Shown in pieces: positions 34,316 through 43,929 of a DNA stretch of 64,000 bases. Each line of letters starts with the position of its first letter. Position 1 is the first letter of the stretch. The position numbers and the translations under genes are program-made. The stretch is from Lachnospiraceae bacterium (GTDB taxonomy: Bacteria > Bacillota > Clostridia > Lachnospirales > Lachnospiraceae), in NCBI GenBank assembly GCA_017476665.1, contig JAFUZJ010000064.1, positions 34,455 through 98,454 of the forward strand, in the 5' to 3' direction. The notes under the pieces are model-generated. The model was given only the letters and a program-made list of their open reading frames with translations, was not told where the DNA came from and did not search any database.

Positions 34316-37023
34316 GCGGAATCTTGCAGGTGCGAAACCGGAAATGTATTCGGAAACTGAGCTTTCTAACTTTTCAGGCGTCCAGGAAGAGAAATGGGAT
34401 TGCTGTGATCGCGATCAGTCTGACTACGCTGTTGTTTACCGCACTTTTTACAGTACTGCTTTCTTTGAACGCCGCTTATGAAGAATATCAGTTCCGGCAG
34501 GTCGGCGGATACAGCCATGGGGCATTTAAAGATGTGACAGAGGAACAGGCTGCCGCCATTGTCTCACACCGGCTGGTGAAGGCATTCGGGGAGAGAACGG
34601 TGATCGGTACTGTGTGGGAGGGCGCTTTTGTGAAGGAACATGCCGAGATCAGTTTCATGGATGAAAACTGTGCGAGATGGAGCTATGCCTGGCCGACCAC
34701 CGGGCGGCTGCCCGAACACGCAGATGAGATCACCATGGATACAGGAGCGTTAAGGCTTATGGGCATAGAACCCAAATTGGGGACGCAAATCCCCATCACA
34801 TTCTGTATTTTTGATAAAGAACAGACCGGACCGGAGGTATCCGATACATTTACGTTAGTGGGCTTTTGGAAAGAGGACGAACTATTGCCGGTGCATTACG
34901 TGAATGTCTCCGCAGAATATGTCAAAGAGGTGGAAAAGGATGCGATGGCGCAGGGAATGGATCCTTTCCGTACGGACCTGAATGTGATGATGAAGTCATC
35001 CGTTGATATCCGCGGGCAGATGGAACAGGTACGGGCGGATCTGGGATATGCCGGAGAGAATGCGGAGGGAAGCGGTGACGCGGCGGATTACGTGGATATC
35101 GGCGTGAACTGGGGTTACACCTCGGAACAGTTCTTACAGGAGATGGATACGGGGACATTACTGGCACTGGTTTGTTTTCTGGTGTTGGTGTTTTTTACGG
35201 GATATCTGATCATATACAATATCTTTCAGATTTCCGTATCCGGTGATGTCCGGTTTTATGGCTTGTTAAAAACAATTGGTGTCACGCCGACACAGCTTGG
35301 CAGGATGATGCGGTATCAGGCACTGTTTTTGTGTGTGCCGGGGATTCCGTCAGGGTTGCTTTTGGGATATATTGCAGGCTGTCTGCTGATGCCTGCGATT
35401 CTACGGAGCACAACATTGGGGATCGAAACGGTAACGGGCAGTGCTTCGCCCTGGATTTTTGGCTTATCGGCTCTGTTTTCATTGGGGACAGTATTCCTGT
35501 CCTGTGCGGAACCGGGCAGGATGGCGGCAAAGGTTTCGCCGGTGGAGGCCGTGCGGTATACGGAAAATATCGGACAGGCTTTTGGAAAGCCAAGAAGCTT
35601 AATCCGGCGTTTGATAGGAAGAAGCGGGCAGCAGGCAAAGATCTGGCAGATGGCGCTTGCAAACCTGGGCAGAAACCGGAAAAAGACGGTTCTGGTGGTT
35701 GTTTCCATGGCGCTTGCGGTGGTGCTTTTGAATGGATTGGTGTTGTTTGTGACGGGGATGGATAGGGAAACTTATCTTTCTCATATGATCTGCGGCGATT
35801 TTATTGTCAGCACCACGGATTATTTTCAATTCCACCGGACGGAGGGGGGATATATTTCCGAGGACAGCATCCGCAGGATCAGGGAAAATACGGAGGCGGT
35901 GCTGTCGGGCTGCGGTTATGAGAACAATAGCATTGCAAGCTGCTTTATGTCCAAAGAAGCGTGGCGGCAGCTCAATGCCCCTTTTTATGACAACAATATG
36001 CAGATTCTGGATTCCCGATATGAAACCATGCCAAAGCGGGGAGACGCTGTACAGAGTTACATCCAGCTGGAGGGCTTTGACCCGGAGCTGTTTGCGAAGC
36101 TGGAGGTGATCGAGGGAGATCTGGCGCCTCTGTATGAGACGGACAGTCATGCCGTTGCACTGGCTGTCATGGTGGATGATTATGGCAATCCGGAGAAGAT
36201 AGAATGTTATCCCGCAGTGGGCGAGGAACTGCCGATCGTATACGCGGAAAAGCTGGAATGGATCGACCGCCGCAATGGGGAACCGGCAGACCGGACAACG
36301 CCGGCGGAGGAAATCGAGACGAGGTTTGTGGGGGAGCATGAGGTGAATTACACGGTGTGTGCGCTGGTAAGGCGGCCGCATGCGATCGGATACCGATATT
36401 ACGTAGCGGGATACGATGGCATCCTTCCGGTGGAGGTGCTGGAGCGGGACAGCGGGCAGGAGGCGACGCCTTTGTTTTATCTGTTTGATACGCCGGACGC
36501 GGAAGCGGAGGCGAAGGCGGAAAGTTATCTGGCGCAGCTTACGGAGAAGGAACAGGTCAATCTGATGTATGAGAGCAAGCAGACAGCGAGGAAGGATTTT
36601 GAAGGCTTTCGCGGAATGTTTGCACTGGTGGGTGGTACCTTGTGCGGTGTCGTGGGACTGGTAGGTGTTCTGAATTTCTTCAATGCCATTATGACCTCAA
36701 TTTTTGCCAGACAACGGGAATTTGCAGTGCTTGGCGCAGTGGGGATGAGCAGAAGACAACTGAGAGATATGCTGGTATATGAGGGAATTTTTTATGCGAT
36801 TTTAGCGGCGGTGGCGGCGTGTGCGTGTGCACTAATCGGCAATCCGCTCCTGGGGAATCTGATGCAGACTGTGTTTTGGTTCTTCAAGCCGCATGTTACG
36901 GTGTGGCCGGCGCTTGCCGCACTCCCGGTATTCCTGCTGTTGGGGTGGATGATACCGGGAATCCTGTATGGACAGGTGGACAGGAAGAGCATCGTGGAGA
37001 CGCTGCGGGAGACAAGTGAGTAA
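34312..37023 (+). CDS. ABC exporter permease with two FtsX domains
   Basis: A 903-residue permease. Helix 1 is at about 25-48, and a first large extracytoplasmic domain covers about 50-275. Three helices (about 280-420) form an FtsX core. A cytoplasmic basic link and a further helix (about 455-480) lead to a second extracytoplasmic domain (about 485-765), and a final FtsX triplet closes the protein (about 770-890; GAVGMSRRQLRDMLVYEG is its conserved turn). This is the mechanotransmission layout of MacB-like or antimicrobial-peptide detoxification exporters, but longer than BceB and with two large outer domains. Substrate unknown. The next T-rich hairpin on this strand lies within the convergent rqcH gene (37112-37142). 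Confidence 0.92.
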   Translation: MSGILQVRNRKCIRKLSFLTFQASRKRNGIAVIAISLTTLLFTALFTVLLSLNAAYEEYQFRQVGGYSHGAFKDVTEEQAAAIVSHRLVKAFGERTVIGTVWEGAFVKEHAEISFMDENCARWSYAWPTTGRLPEHADEITMDTGALRLMGIEPKLGTQIPITFCIFDKEQTGPEVSDTFTLVGFWKEDELLPVHYVNVSAEYVKEVEKDAMAQGMDPFRTDLNVMMKSSVDIRGQMEQVRADLGYAGENAEGSGDAADYVDIGVNWGYTSEQFLQEMDTGTLLALVCFLVLVFFTGYLIIYNIFQISVSGDVRFYGLLKTIGVTPTQLGRMMRYQALFLCVPGIPSGLLLGYIAGCLLMPAILRSTTLGIETVTGSASPWIFGLSALFSLGTVFLSCAEPGRMAAKVSPVEAVRYTENIGQAFGKPRSLIRRLIGRSGQQAKIWQMALANLGRNRKKTVLVVVSMALAVVLLNGLVLFVTGMDRETYLSHMICGDFIVSTTDYFQFHRTEGGYISEDSIRRIRENTEAVLSGCGYENNSIASCFMSKEAWRQLNAPFYDNNMQILDSRYETMPKRGDAVQSYIQLEGFDPELFAKLEVIEGDLAPLYETDSHAVALAVMVDDYGNPEKIECYPAVGEELPIVYAEKLEWIDRRNGEPADRTTPAEEIETRFVGEHEVNYTVCALVRRPHAIGYRYYVAGYDGILPVEVLERDSGQEATPLFYLFDTPDAEAEAKAESYLAQLTEKEQVNLMYESKQTARKDFEGFRGMFALVGGTLCGVVGLVGVLNFFNAIMTSIFARQREFAVLGAVGMSRRQLRDMLVYEGIFYAILAAVAACACALIGNPLLGNLMQTVFWFFKPHVTVWPALAALPVFLLLGWMIPGILYGQVDRKSIVETLRETSE

Positions 37024-37039
37024 AGGGGAATCAGAGCGG

Positions 37040-38827
37040 TTATTGCTCAAGCAGCTTCAGACCTGTGATGTCGCTGTCCGTCACCATGGAAAAATTGGTA
37101 TAATAGACTACAAAGCCCGGTTTTGCCCCGCCGGGCTTTTTTACATGCTTTTTCTGGATATAGTCGATTTCCACCTTGTCGGAGCCACGTCCCTTGGAGT
37201 AGTAGGCAGCAAGTTTCGCCGCCTCCTCGAAGACACGGTCGGGCAGTTCGGTAGTGCCGTCTGTTTTCACCACTACGTGAGAGCCGGGCATTTTCTTGGC
37301 GTGGAACCACCAGTCGTTACCGTTTGCAAACTGGAAGGTCAGTTCGTCATTCTGGAAATTATTTTTGCCCACATAGATGTGGAAACCGTCGCTGCTCAGA
37401 TAGTGAAAGGGCTTGCTGGTGATCTTGATTTTGCCGGTTTTGTCGCCTTTATTGCCGGGATTCCTGCTGCCCTTGCCACCGGAACGCTTGATATAGCCGT
37501 TTTCCGCCAGTTCTTCCCGGATTTCCACCAGATCTTCTTCCTTCAATGCGATATCGAGAGCGGCGCCAATGGATTCCAGGTGGTCAATCTCTGATTTTAC
37601 CTCCTGCGTCAGCTCGGATAATGCTTCATAAGTACGCTTCATTTTATTGTATTTCTCGAAATAACGTTTGGCGTTGTCGGTGGCGGACAAAGTCTCATCC
37701 AGCGGGATTGTCAAAGGTTCGTTGGTATAATAGTTCAGCACTTCGATGGACTTGTCCCCGGGTTTCGCACTGTATCCGTAGGTGTTCAGCAGTTCGCCGT
37801 AAATGCGGTAGGTTTCGCGCTTTTTGGTGTCCTGCATCTGGCGGAGCTGGAGATCGTATTTTTTCACATTGCGCTCCAGAGCAGTCTGCACCACATGACG
37901 CAGATCCGCGGATTTCTGGCGGATGCGGGTGAGGGTATTCTTTTCTGCATAGTAGGTCTCCAACAGGGTGGACATGCTGCCGCAGGGGACGAGATGATCC
38001 CCCTCATTGCCGTCGTACATGGTCAGCGGAACGGCTGCATATTCCACCGGTTGTTTGCCCCGGTAGGCGATGCAGGGGGTAAAGGTTTCTTCCCGGATTG
38101 TCGTTGTCAGTTTTTCCAGCTCCAGATAAAGCGTATGGTAAGCGCTCTCCGCATAAGCGGCAGTGGAAGCTTCACCGTCTAAGCCTGCGCGGTAACACAG
38201 CTCCTGGGCCAGAATGGGGGAAAGCCCCGTGAAACTGCCGTACAGCGCTTTGAACAGTGGTTGTGCTTTTCCGGACACAGTCTGATAATAGGTCTGATAA
38301 TCCGTGGTCAGCAGATTCAGTTTCTCCTGGGTCTGCGCCACAAAGTAAGTCTTTCCCGGCAATACTTCACGTACGCTGGAGACTGCGGCGGAAACATGCT
38401 TGATGCTGTCGATAATGCGGTTTTCGTTGTCGCAGAAGATGATGTTGCTGTGCTTGCCCATGATCTCCACGATCAAAGTCTTGCGGCAGAGATCGCCCAT
38501 TTCGTCCAGATGCTCTATGTCGATATGGATGATGCGTTCCAGTCCCGGCTGGGTGATCGATGTGATGCGCCCGTTTTGCAGATGCTTGCGCAGCAGCATG
38601 CAGAAATTGGGTGCCGTCATGGGACTGGGTTTATTGCTCTCTGTCAGATAGATCAGAGGGAGGGAGGCGCTGGCACTGATCACCAGTCTGCGCTGTCCGT
38701 CCCTGGTCTTGATCGTGAGCAGCAGTTCGTCCGCTTCCGGCTGCGCAATCTTATACACGCGGCCCTCCAGCAGTTCCTTTTTTAATTCCGATACAATATT
38801 TGCAATGGTCACACCGTCGAATGCCAT
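37040..38827 (-). CDS. rqcH: ribosome-associated quality-control factor RqcH (NFACT family)
   Basis: A 595-residue NFACT protein. Bacterial RqcH binds stalled 50S-peptidyl-tRNA complexes and, with tRNA-Ala, adds C-terminal alanine tails that mark nascent chains for degradation. The NFACT-N domain starts MAFDGVTIANIVSELKKEL. The position of the conserved Asp-Arg pair of B. subtilis RqcH reads GLERII here, Glu-Arg instead of Asp-Arg. A central helical coiled-coil (about 290-440) follows. The C-terminal NFACT-R domain begins near SSDGFHIYVGKNN and includes FHAKKMPGSHVV. Older annotation calls such proteins fibronectin-binding. It is convergent with the exporter operon, 16 bases apart, and carries that operon's apparent terminator in its coding sequence. 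Confidence 0.95.
   Translation of the reverse strand: MAFDGVTIANIVSELKKELLEGRVYKIAQPEADELLLTIKTRDGQRRLVISASASLPLIYLTESNKPSPMTAPNFCMLLRKHLQNGRITSITQPGLERIIHIDIEHLDEMGDLCRKTLIVEIMGKHSNIIFCDNENRIIDSIKHVSAAVSSVREVLPGKTYFVAQTQEKLNLLTTDYQTYYQTVSGKAQPLFKALYGSFTGLSPILAQELCYRAGLDGEASTAAYAESAYHTLYLELEKLTTTIREETFTPCIAYRGKQPVEYAAVPLTMYDGNEGDHLVPCGSMSTLLETYYAEKNTLTRIRQKSADLRHVVQTALERNVKKYDLQLRQMQDTKKRETYRIYGELLNTYGYSAKPGDKSIEVLNYYTNEPLTIPLDETLSATDNAKRYFEKYNKMKRTYEALSELTQEVKSEIDHLESIGAALDIALKEEDLVEIREELAENGYIKRSGGKGSRNPGNKGDKTGKIKITSKPFHYLSSDGFHIYVGKNNFQNDELTFQFANGNDWWFHAKKMPGSHVVVKTDGTTELPDRVFEEAAKLAAYYSKGRGSDKVEIDYIQKKHVKKPGGAKPGFVVYYTNFSMVTDSDITGLKLLEQ
37112..37142 (+). terminator. terminator of the exporter operon embedded in the rqcH coding sequence
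   Basis: On the + strand AAAGCCCGG (37112-37120) pairs with CCGGGCTTT (37131-37139) and is followed by further T. It lies about 90 bases beyond the permease stop, inside the 3' end of rqcH on the opposite strand. Confidence 0.7.
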
Positions 38828-39008
38828 GATTATTTCCCCTTATTATGCGATAGTCTGTGTTTCTTACAATACGTCTAACACAGTATATCAAAATTTTTTA
38901 AAAATTAAAAGAAAACTGTTCCATTTCAGAACATTATTTGATACAATTACTCTAATAGCAGAAAACAGCCGTACTGCTAAAATGCGGGCGGACGGAAATG
39001 GAGGAATT

Positions 39009-39677
39009 ATGAGATACTATTTTGAATCTAAGATCGAAAAGAAAGAGGATGCATACTGGATTTCGATTCCCTTTAATATCTGGGAGGTTTGTAAGCAGAG
39101 AGAAGTAATTCAGGCGGACATTCTGCTGGACAACAAGATCATTGATTGTGAGTTAAGACCTTTGGAGAAAGGTAAATATTATATCCATGTTGATGAGAAG
39201 GACATGGTGAGTGTGGATCTTGCACAGCGCCATAAGATCCTGCTTCATGTACATGGTTCCCTGATCCGTATGGACCAGAACAGCCCTTACAGCTTTGATA
39301 ACCCCATCCGCAAGATCGACAGCATCGGCATCATCATCCAGCCCGAGGACGGTCTGTGTGGACAGACCTGTGTGGCAATGCTTGCAGGTGTGACGATTGC
39401 AGAGGTTATGACCGTTATGGACTGCAGAGAGTGGCAGGCTACCATGGGCCGTGTGATCTCCGCATTGAATTATTATGGCATTGACCATACCGATATCATC
39501 AATTATACCGAGGGCAGAGATACCGTACTGCCGAAGTGTTGCATTATGATGGAGAAGATGGGGCGTTTCAGCCATTATCTGCTTCATTTTGACGGAAAGT
39601 TCTATGATCCCAATCTGGGCGTGATGGACAGCTACGATATGAGCAAGCTACTCGGATACCTGGAGATCAAGTGCTAA
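39009..39677 (+). CDS. DUF1905-like domain fused to a C39-like cysteine peptidase domain
   Basis: A 222-residue cytosolic protein. Residues 1-85 resemble the small DUF1905 beta-barrel (YYFESKIEKKEDAYWISIP, then IIDCELRPLEKGKYYIHV). Residues about 100-222 look like a papain-fold C39-type domain: IIQPEDGLCGQTCVAML has the Q-x5-CGxxC arrangement with Cys117 as candidate nucleophile. SHYLLHFDGKFYDPNLG supplies a His and an Asp in the expected order. There is no signal peptide and no ABC transporter partner, so it is not a bacteriocin-leader peptidase of the usual kind. ATG 39009 follows GGAGG. I know no described function for this combination. A terminator separates it from the next gene. Confidence 0.72.
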   Translation: MRYYFESKIEKKEDAYWISIPFNIWEVCKQREVIQADILLDNKIIDCELRPLEKGKYYIHVDEKDMVSVDLAQRHKILLHVHGSLIRMDQNSPYSFDNPIRKIDSIGIIIQPEDGLCGQTCVAMLAGVTIAEVMTVMDCREWQATMGRVISALNYYGIDHTDIINYTEGRDTVLPKCCIMMEKMGRFSHYLLHFDGKFYDPNLGVMDSYDMSKLLGYLEIKC

Positions 39678-39704
39678 ATTATAGTTATCATACAAAAGAG
39701 AATG

Positions 39705-39740
39705 ATCCGGCGGAGGAGTCAAATTTTCCGCCGGATTTTT
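39705..39740 (+). terminator. intrinsic terminator
   Basis: ATCCGGCGGA (39705-39714) pairs with TCCGCCGGAT (39727-39736), then TTTTG. Confidence 0.88.
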
Positions 39741-39766
39741 GTAAATTTCATAAAGGAGGTCATACG

Positions 39767-40264
39767 ATGGAATACAAGATCACATGGAACAGTCTGCCCC
39801 AGAACTTAGAGGAGTTAAAAGCGCTTCCCGAAGCGAATCTGAAGACGCCGGAGGGTACGGCAGCACTGACGATTGCGGCGCTGTGCGTCTATCCCAGAGA
39901 CAGGGAGGAGTGTCATCGGATGCTGGATTTCCTGCGTGGTCCCCGTCCGCTGTCCCCCATGGACAAACAGTTTATCAGAGACCGTTTTATGGACGGAAAA
40001 GATTACATTCCCAGATCCTACTTCAAAGGTGCGACGCCGCAGAATGACTATACACCGGATGTGCCCTATGTAATAGAAATGGAGGACAGCAAAGCGCCTA
40101 TGGCGGATCAGGGATACAAGATCCTGTTGGTGCGCAGTGGCGGTGCGGATTCGGCCAGATCTATCACCTTGCGCAACAAGCCCTCCACGGGAGAGTGGTT
40201 TTTATGGGATCAAATGCTGTTAGCCGGTATCCGGGTTCCGGTGAGCCAGGACGCGTGGGCATGA
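39767..40264 (+). CDS. hypothetical protein (DUF6935-like)
   Basis: A 165-residue soluble protein that I associate tentatively with DUF6935. The features are NSLPQNLEELKALPEANLKTPE at the start (helical), LTIAALCVYPRDREECHRML, and the middle phrase RDRFMDGKDYIPRSYFKGATP. The end, RNKPSTGEWFLWDQMLLAGIR, is very regular and probably a ligand- or peptide-binding beta-sheet edge. No catalytic motif is evident. ATG 39767 follows AAAGGAGG. It has its own unit between the terminator at 39705 and a 10-base-pair inverted repeat at 40332. Relatives occur beside type VII-like or metallo-protease genes in some Clostridia, but nothing like that is here. Confidence 0.7.
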   Translation: MEYKITWNSLPQNLEELKALPEANLKTPEGTAALTIAALCVYPRDREECHRMLDFLRGPRPLSPMDKQFIRDRFMDGKDYIPRSYFKGATPQNDYTPDVPYVIEMEDSKAPMADQGYKILLVRSGGADSARSITLRNKPSTGEWFLWDQMLLAGIRVPVSQDAWA

Positions 40265-40331
40265 ATCTAAATTATTTATTAAATCCATACTTTCGGATTA
40301 GTTAAAGAAAACGGAAGAAAAATTGAGAAAA

Positions 40332-40371
40332 TCAGAGATAATCAAAGAAAATTAAGCTTGGTTATCTCTGA
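40332..40371. repeat. inverted repeat upstream of groES
   Basis: TCAGAGATAA (40332-40341) and TTATCTCTGA (40362-40371) form a perfect ten-base dyad with a 20-base loop and no T-run. It sits just before the groES promoter and may be a transcript-end hairpin for the preceding gene or a protein site. Confidence 0.5.
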
Positions 40372-40377
40372 ATCTGT

Positions 40378-40406
40378 TTGCAAAGGAATCCACATAAAAC
40401 TAATAT
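40378..40406 (+). promoter_or_regulatory. groESL promoter
   Basis: TTGCAA (40378-40383), a 17-base spacer and TAATAT (40401-40406). Transcription would start just before or inside the CIRCE operator. Confidence 0.75.
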
Positions 40407-40418
40407 ATATTTCAGTGA

Positions 40419-40445
40419 TTAGCACTCGAACAAAAAGAGTGCTAA
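40419..40445. promoter_or_regulatory. CIRCE operator (HrcA binding site)
   Basis: TTAGCACTC-N9-GAGTGCTAA is a perfect match to the controlling inverted repeat of chaperone expression. HrcA bound here represses groESL until heat or misfolding load relieves it. hrcA itself is not in the window. Confidence 0.97.
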
Positions 40446-40491
40446 CAAACAAAGAAAAACAAATCAAAATGAAATATAAGGAGGCATCATC

Positions 40492-40776
40492 ATGAAGTTA
40501 GTACCTTTAGGCGACAGAGTTGTTTTGAAGCAGTTGGCAGCAGAGGAGACGACCAAGTCCGGTATCGTTCTTCCCGGTCAGAATGAGAAAAAGCCCCAGC
40601 AGGCAGAAGTTTTGGCAGTCGGCCCCGGCGGTGTGATCGACGGCAAGGAAGTAAAGATGGAGGTTAAGGTTGGCGACAACGTAATCTACTCCAAGTATTC
40701 AGGAACAGAAGTAAAGCTGGACAATGAGGAGTTCATCATTGTAAAGCAGAGCGATATTCTGGCAGTGATCCAGTAA
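40492..40776 (+). CDS. groES: co-chaperonin GroES
   Basis: A 94-residue GroES. The start MKLVPLGDRVVLKQLAAEE, the mobile loop ETTKSGIVLPGQNEKKPQQ and the roof region VGPGGVIDGKEV are all present and of standard length. As a heptamer it caps GroEL and encloses the folding chamber. An AAGGAGG ribosome binding site lies before ATG 40492. It is the first gene of a two-gene operon 46 bases after the CIRCE operator, with 37 bases to groEL. Confidence 0.98.
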   Translation: MKLVPLGDRVVLKQLAAEETTKSGIVLPGQNEKKPQQAEVLAVGPGGVIDGKEVKMEVKVGDNVIYSKYSGTEVKLDNEEFIIVKQSDILAVIQ

Positions 40777-40798
40777 AAAGTATTATAAAAGATTGTAG

Positions 40799-42434
<1,636 letters not shown>

Positions 42435-42436
<2 letters not shown>

Positions 42437-42620
42437 ACGTGCAAAGAGGGAAACAAGCAGCGCGAAGCGCTATTTGTTTCCCTTGCACGTTTACCGAGAA
42501 AGCCGTGTGCGAAGCACACGAAAGAGCCGCGTAGCGGCGGGCTTTCGAGGTTAACTGCCGCAGGCGGAGAGAAAACCGTACACGAAGTGTGCGAAAAAGC
42601 CGCGCAGCGGCGAAAAAAAC
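42435..42620. repeat. nested palindromic element (copy 2) and GCGAAGC-type hairpin cluster
   Basis: AAACGTGCAA (42435-42444) pairs with TTGCACGTTT (42483-42492), enclosing GGAAACAA with TTGTTTCC and a central GCGCGAAGCGC mini-hairpin. This is the same plan as at 20394-20453. More hairpins follow: GTGTGCGAAGCACAC, GCCGCGTAGCGGC inside a GAAAGCC/GGCTTTC stem, ACACGAAGTGT, and GCCGCGCAGCGGC before the tRNA-Ala promoter. There is no coding sequence. Confidence 0.75.
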
Positions 42621-42622
42621 AC

Positions 42623-42651
42623 TTGTTTTTTCATGGCATATTTGTTATGAT
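42623..42651 (+). promoter_or_regulatory. promoter of tRNA-Ala
   Basis: TTGTTT (42623-42628), a 17-base spacer and TATGAT (42646-42651) preceded by TGT, an extended -10. The mature tRNA begins 13 bases later. Confidence 0.8.
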
Positions 42652-42663
42652 AAAACAGGTCAA

Positions 42664-42736
42664 GGGCTATTAGCTCAGCTGGGAGAGCGCCAGGTTCGCA
42701 ATCTGGAGGTCAGGGGTTCGATCCCCCTATGGTCCA
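42664..42736 (+). tRNA. tRNA-Ala (anticodon CGC)
   Basis: A 73-base cloverleaf. The acceptor is GGGCTAT with ATGGTCC, including the G3-U70 wobble that is the alanine identity element. The D-arm has AGCTCAGCTGGGAGAGC. The anticodon stem CCAGG/TCTGG carries the loop TTCGCAA (anticodon CGC), and the T-arm has GGGGTTCGATCCCC. The discriminator is A and CCA is not encoded. It reads the GCG codon. Confidence 0.95.
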
Positions 42737-42743
42737 CTACAGG

Positions 42744-42780
42744 AAAAGCCTTGAAAATATCAGTTTTCAGGGCTTTTTTC
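42744..42780 (+). terminator. terminator after tRNA-Ala
   Basis: AAAAGCCTTGAAAA (42744-42757) pairs with TTTTCAGGGCTTTT (42764-42777, with one G-T pair), followed by TT. Confidence 0.85.
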
Positions 42781-42828
42781 CTTGAAAGCAGCCTATTTGT
42801 GCGAAAGAGAGAAACGGAGCAACGAGAT

Positions 42829-43218
42829 ATGGAGTTGAAGGAAAGAGCTGAAAAAGCAGTGCAATTGAAAACATCGGGAGGTTATAACTGTTCCCAGGCA
42901 GTCACGGCTGCACTCGCTGATCAGACGAATATTTCGGAAGAACAGTTAAAACAGATTGCCGCGGGATTCTGTGCAGGAATGGGAAATCTTGAGGCAACGT
43001 GCGGCGCGCTGATCGGTGCCGGTATGATGGCGGGACTGAAGACGGAAGGGAAAGGAACGCTTGCGGTTACACGTAAGATGCAGGAGACTTTCAGAGAAAG
43101 GTGCGGCGCGATAAAGTGCAAAGACTTAAAAACCGTCACGGACGGAAAAGTGCTATGTCCCTGTGAGGAGTGTGTCAGAAACGCCGTCTTGATTTACGGC
43201 GAGGTAATGGGGCTGTAG
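42829..43218 (+). CDS. C_GCAxxG_C_C family protein
   Basis: A 129-residue protein with the namesake cysteine pattern: YNCSQAV near residue 21, ATCGALIGAGMMAG near 52, ERCGAIKCKDL near 86, and CPCEECVRNA at the end. The family is widespread in anaerobes and named by NCBI/TIGR for this motif. The spaced cysteines suggest a redox or metal-cluster function, but none is proven. ATG 42829 is preceded by ACGGAG. It lies three bases before the methyltransferase gene, which strongly implies one transcript. Confidence 0.9.
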   Translation: MELKERAEKAVQLKTSGGYNCSQAVTAALADQTNISEEQLKQIAAGFCAGMGNLEATCGALIGAGMMAGLKTEGKGTLAVTRKMQETFRERCGAIKCKDLKTVTDGKVLCPCEECVRNAVLIYGEVMGL

Positions 43219-43221
43219 GAT

Positions 43222-43917
43222 ATGGAGACTAAGACTGGTGTGCTGAACGGAATCGGTGTCGGCGTCGGGGATCCGGATATGCTGACCATCAAAGCGGTGA
43301 AATGTATCAAAGAATCAGATGTGATCTGTCTGCCGCGAAAAGACAAAACAAAGTGCAGAGCGTATCAGATTGCGAGGGCAGCCGTCCCGGAAATAGATCA
43401 AAAGCAGATAATCGGTTTTGACTTTGCGATGATAACGGATAAAAGTATACTGCAAAAGAAACATCAGGAAATATATGAATCTGTGAAAGAATATCTGGCA
43501 GAGGGGAAGATAATCTCCTTTCTTACAATCGGAGATCCGACCGTTTATTCCACCTTTGCTTCTATTGCGGAGCAAGCTCAAAAAGACAATGTACAAGTCC
43601 GGATCATCAATGGGATCAACTCGTTTTGCGCATGCGCAGCAAGGCTTGGGATTTCGCTTTGCGAGGGAGATTCCTCATTGCATGTGATTTCAGATATTGA
43701 GGATCTGGAGATGGCGCTATCGCTATCCGGTACCAAGATCATTATGAAATGTGCCGGCTCTCTGCCTGCTGTCAAAAAGTGTTTACTCGATTTGAAATAC
43801 CCTGTTAAGGTCTATGCGGTAGCAGATTGCGGCACCGCACAGGAGAAAGTATATTACGGTATCGAGGAGATTCCGGAGAATTCCACATATATGATGACAA
43901 TTATTGTAAAAGAATAA
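43222..43917 (+). CDS. cbiL: precorrin-2 / cobalt-factor-II C20-methyltransferase-like protein
   Basis: A 231-residue tetrapyrrole methylase. The N-terminal SAM loop GIGVGVGDPDMLTIKAVK is typical of the CobI/CbiL branch, which methylates C20 of precorrin-2 or cobalt-factor II in corrin-ring synthesis. Other motifs are FLTIGDPTVYSTFASIAE near 93, the NGINSFCACAARLG segment near 130 and GTKIIMKCAG near 172. Length fits CbiL. No other cobalamin gene is in the window, so either the pathway is elsewhere or the gene is an orphan remnant. It is coupled to the C_GCAxxG_C_C gene and 12 bases before a PIN-like gene. The family call is confident; the exact step is less so. Confidence 0.85.
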   Translation: METKTGVLNGIGVGVGDPDMLTIKAVKCIKESDVICLPRKDKTKCRAYQIARAAVPEIDQKQIIGFDFAMITDKSILQKKHQEIYESVKEYLAEGKIISFLTIGDPTVYSTFASIAEQAQKDNVQVRIINGINSFCACAARLGISLCEGDSSLHVISDIEDLEMALSLSGTKIIMKCAGSLPAVKKCLLDLKYPVKVYAVADCGTAQEKVYYGIEEIPENSTYMMTIIVKE

Positions 43918-43929
43918 GGAGACCTTCTA

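Noticed and set aside
37040-38827. Fibronectin-binding adhesin
   Set aside because: The NFACT-N, coiled-coil and NFACT-R order without signal peptide identifies an RqcH-type ribosome quality-control factor.
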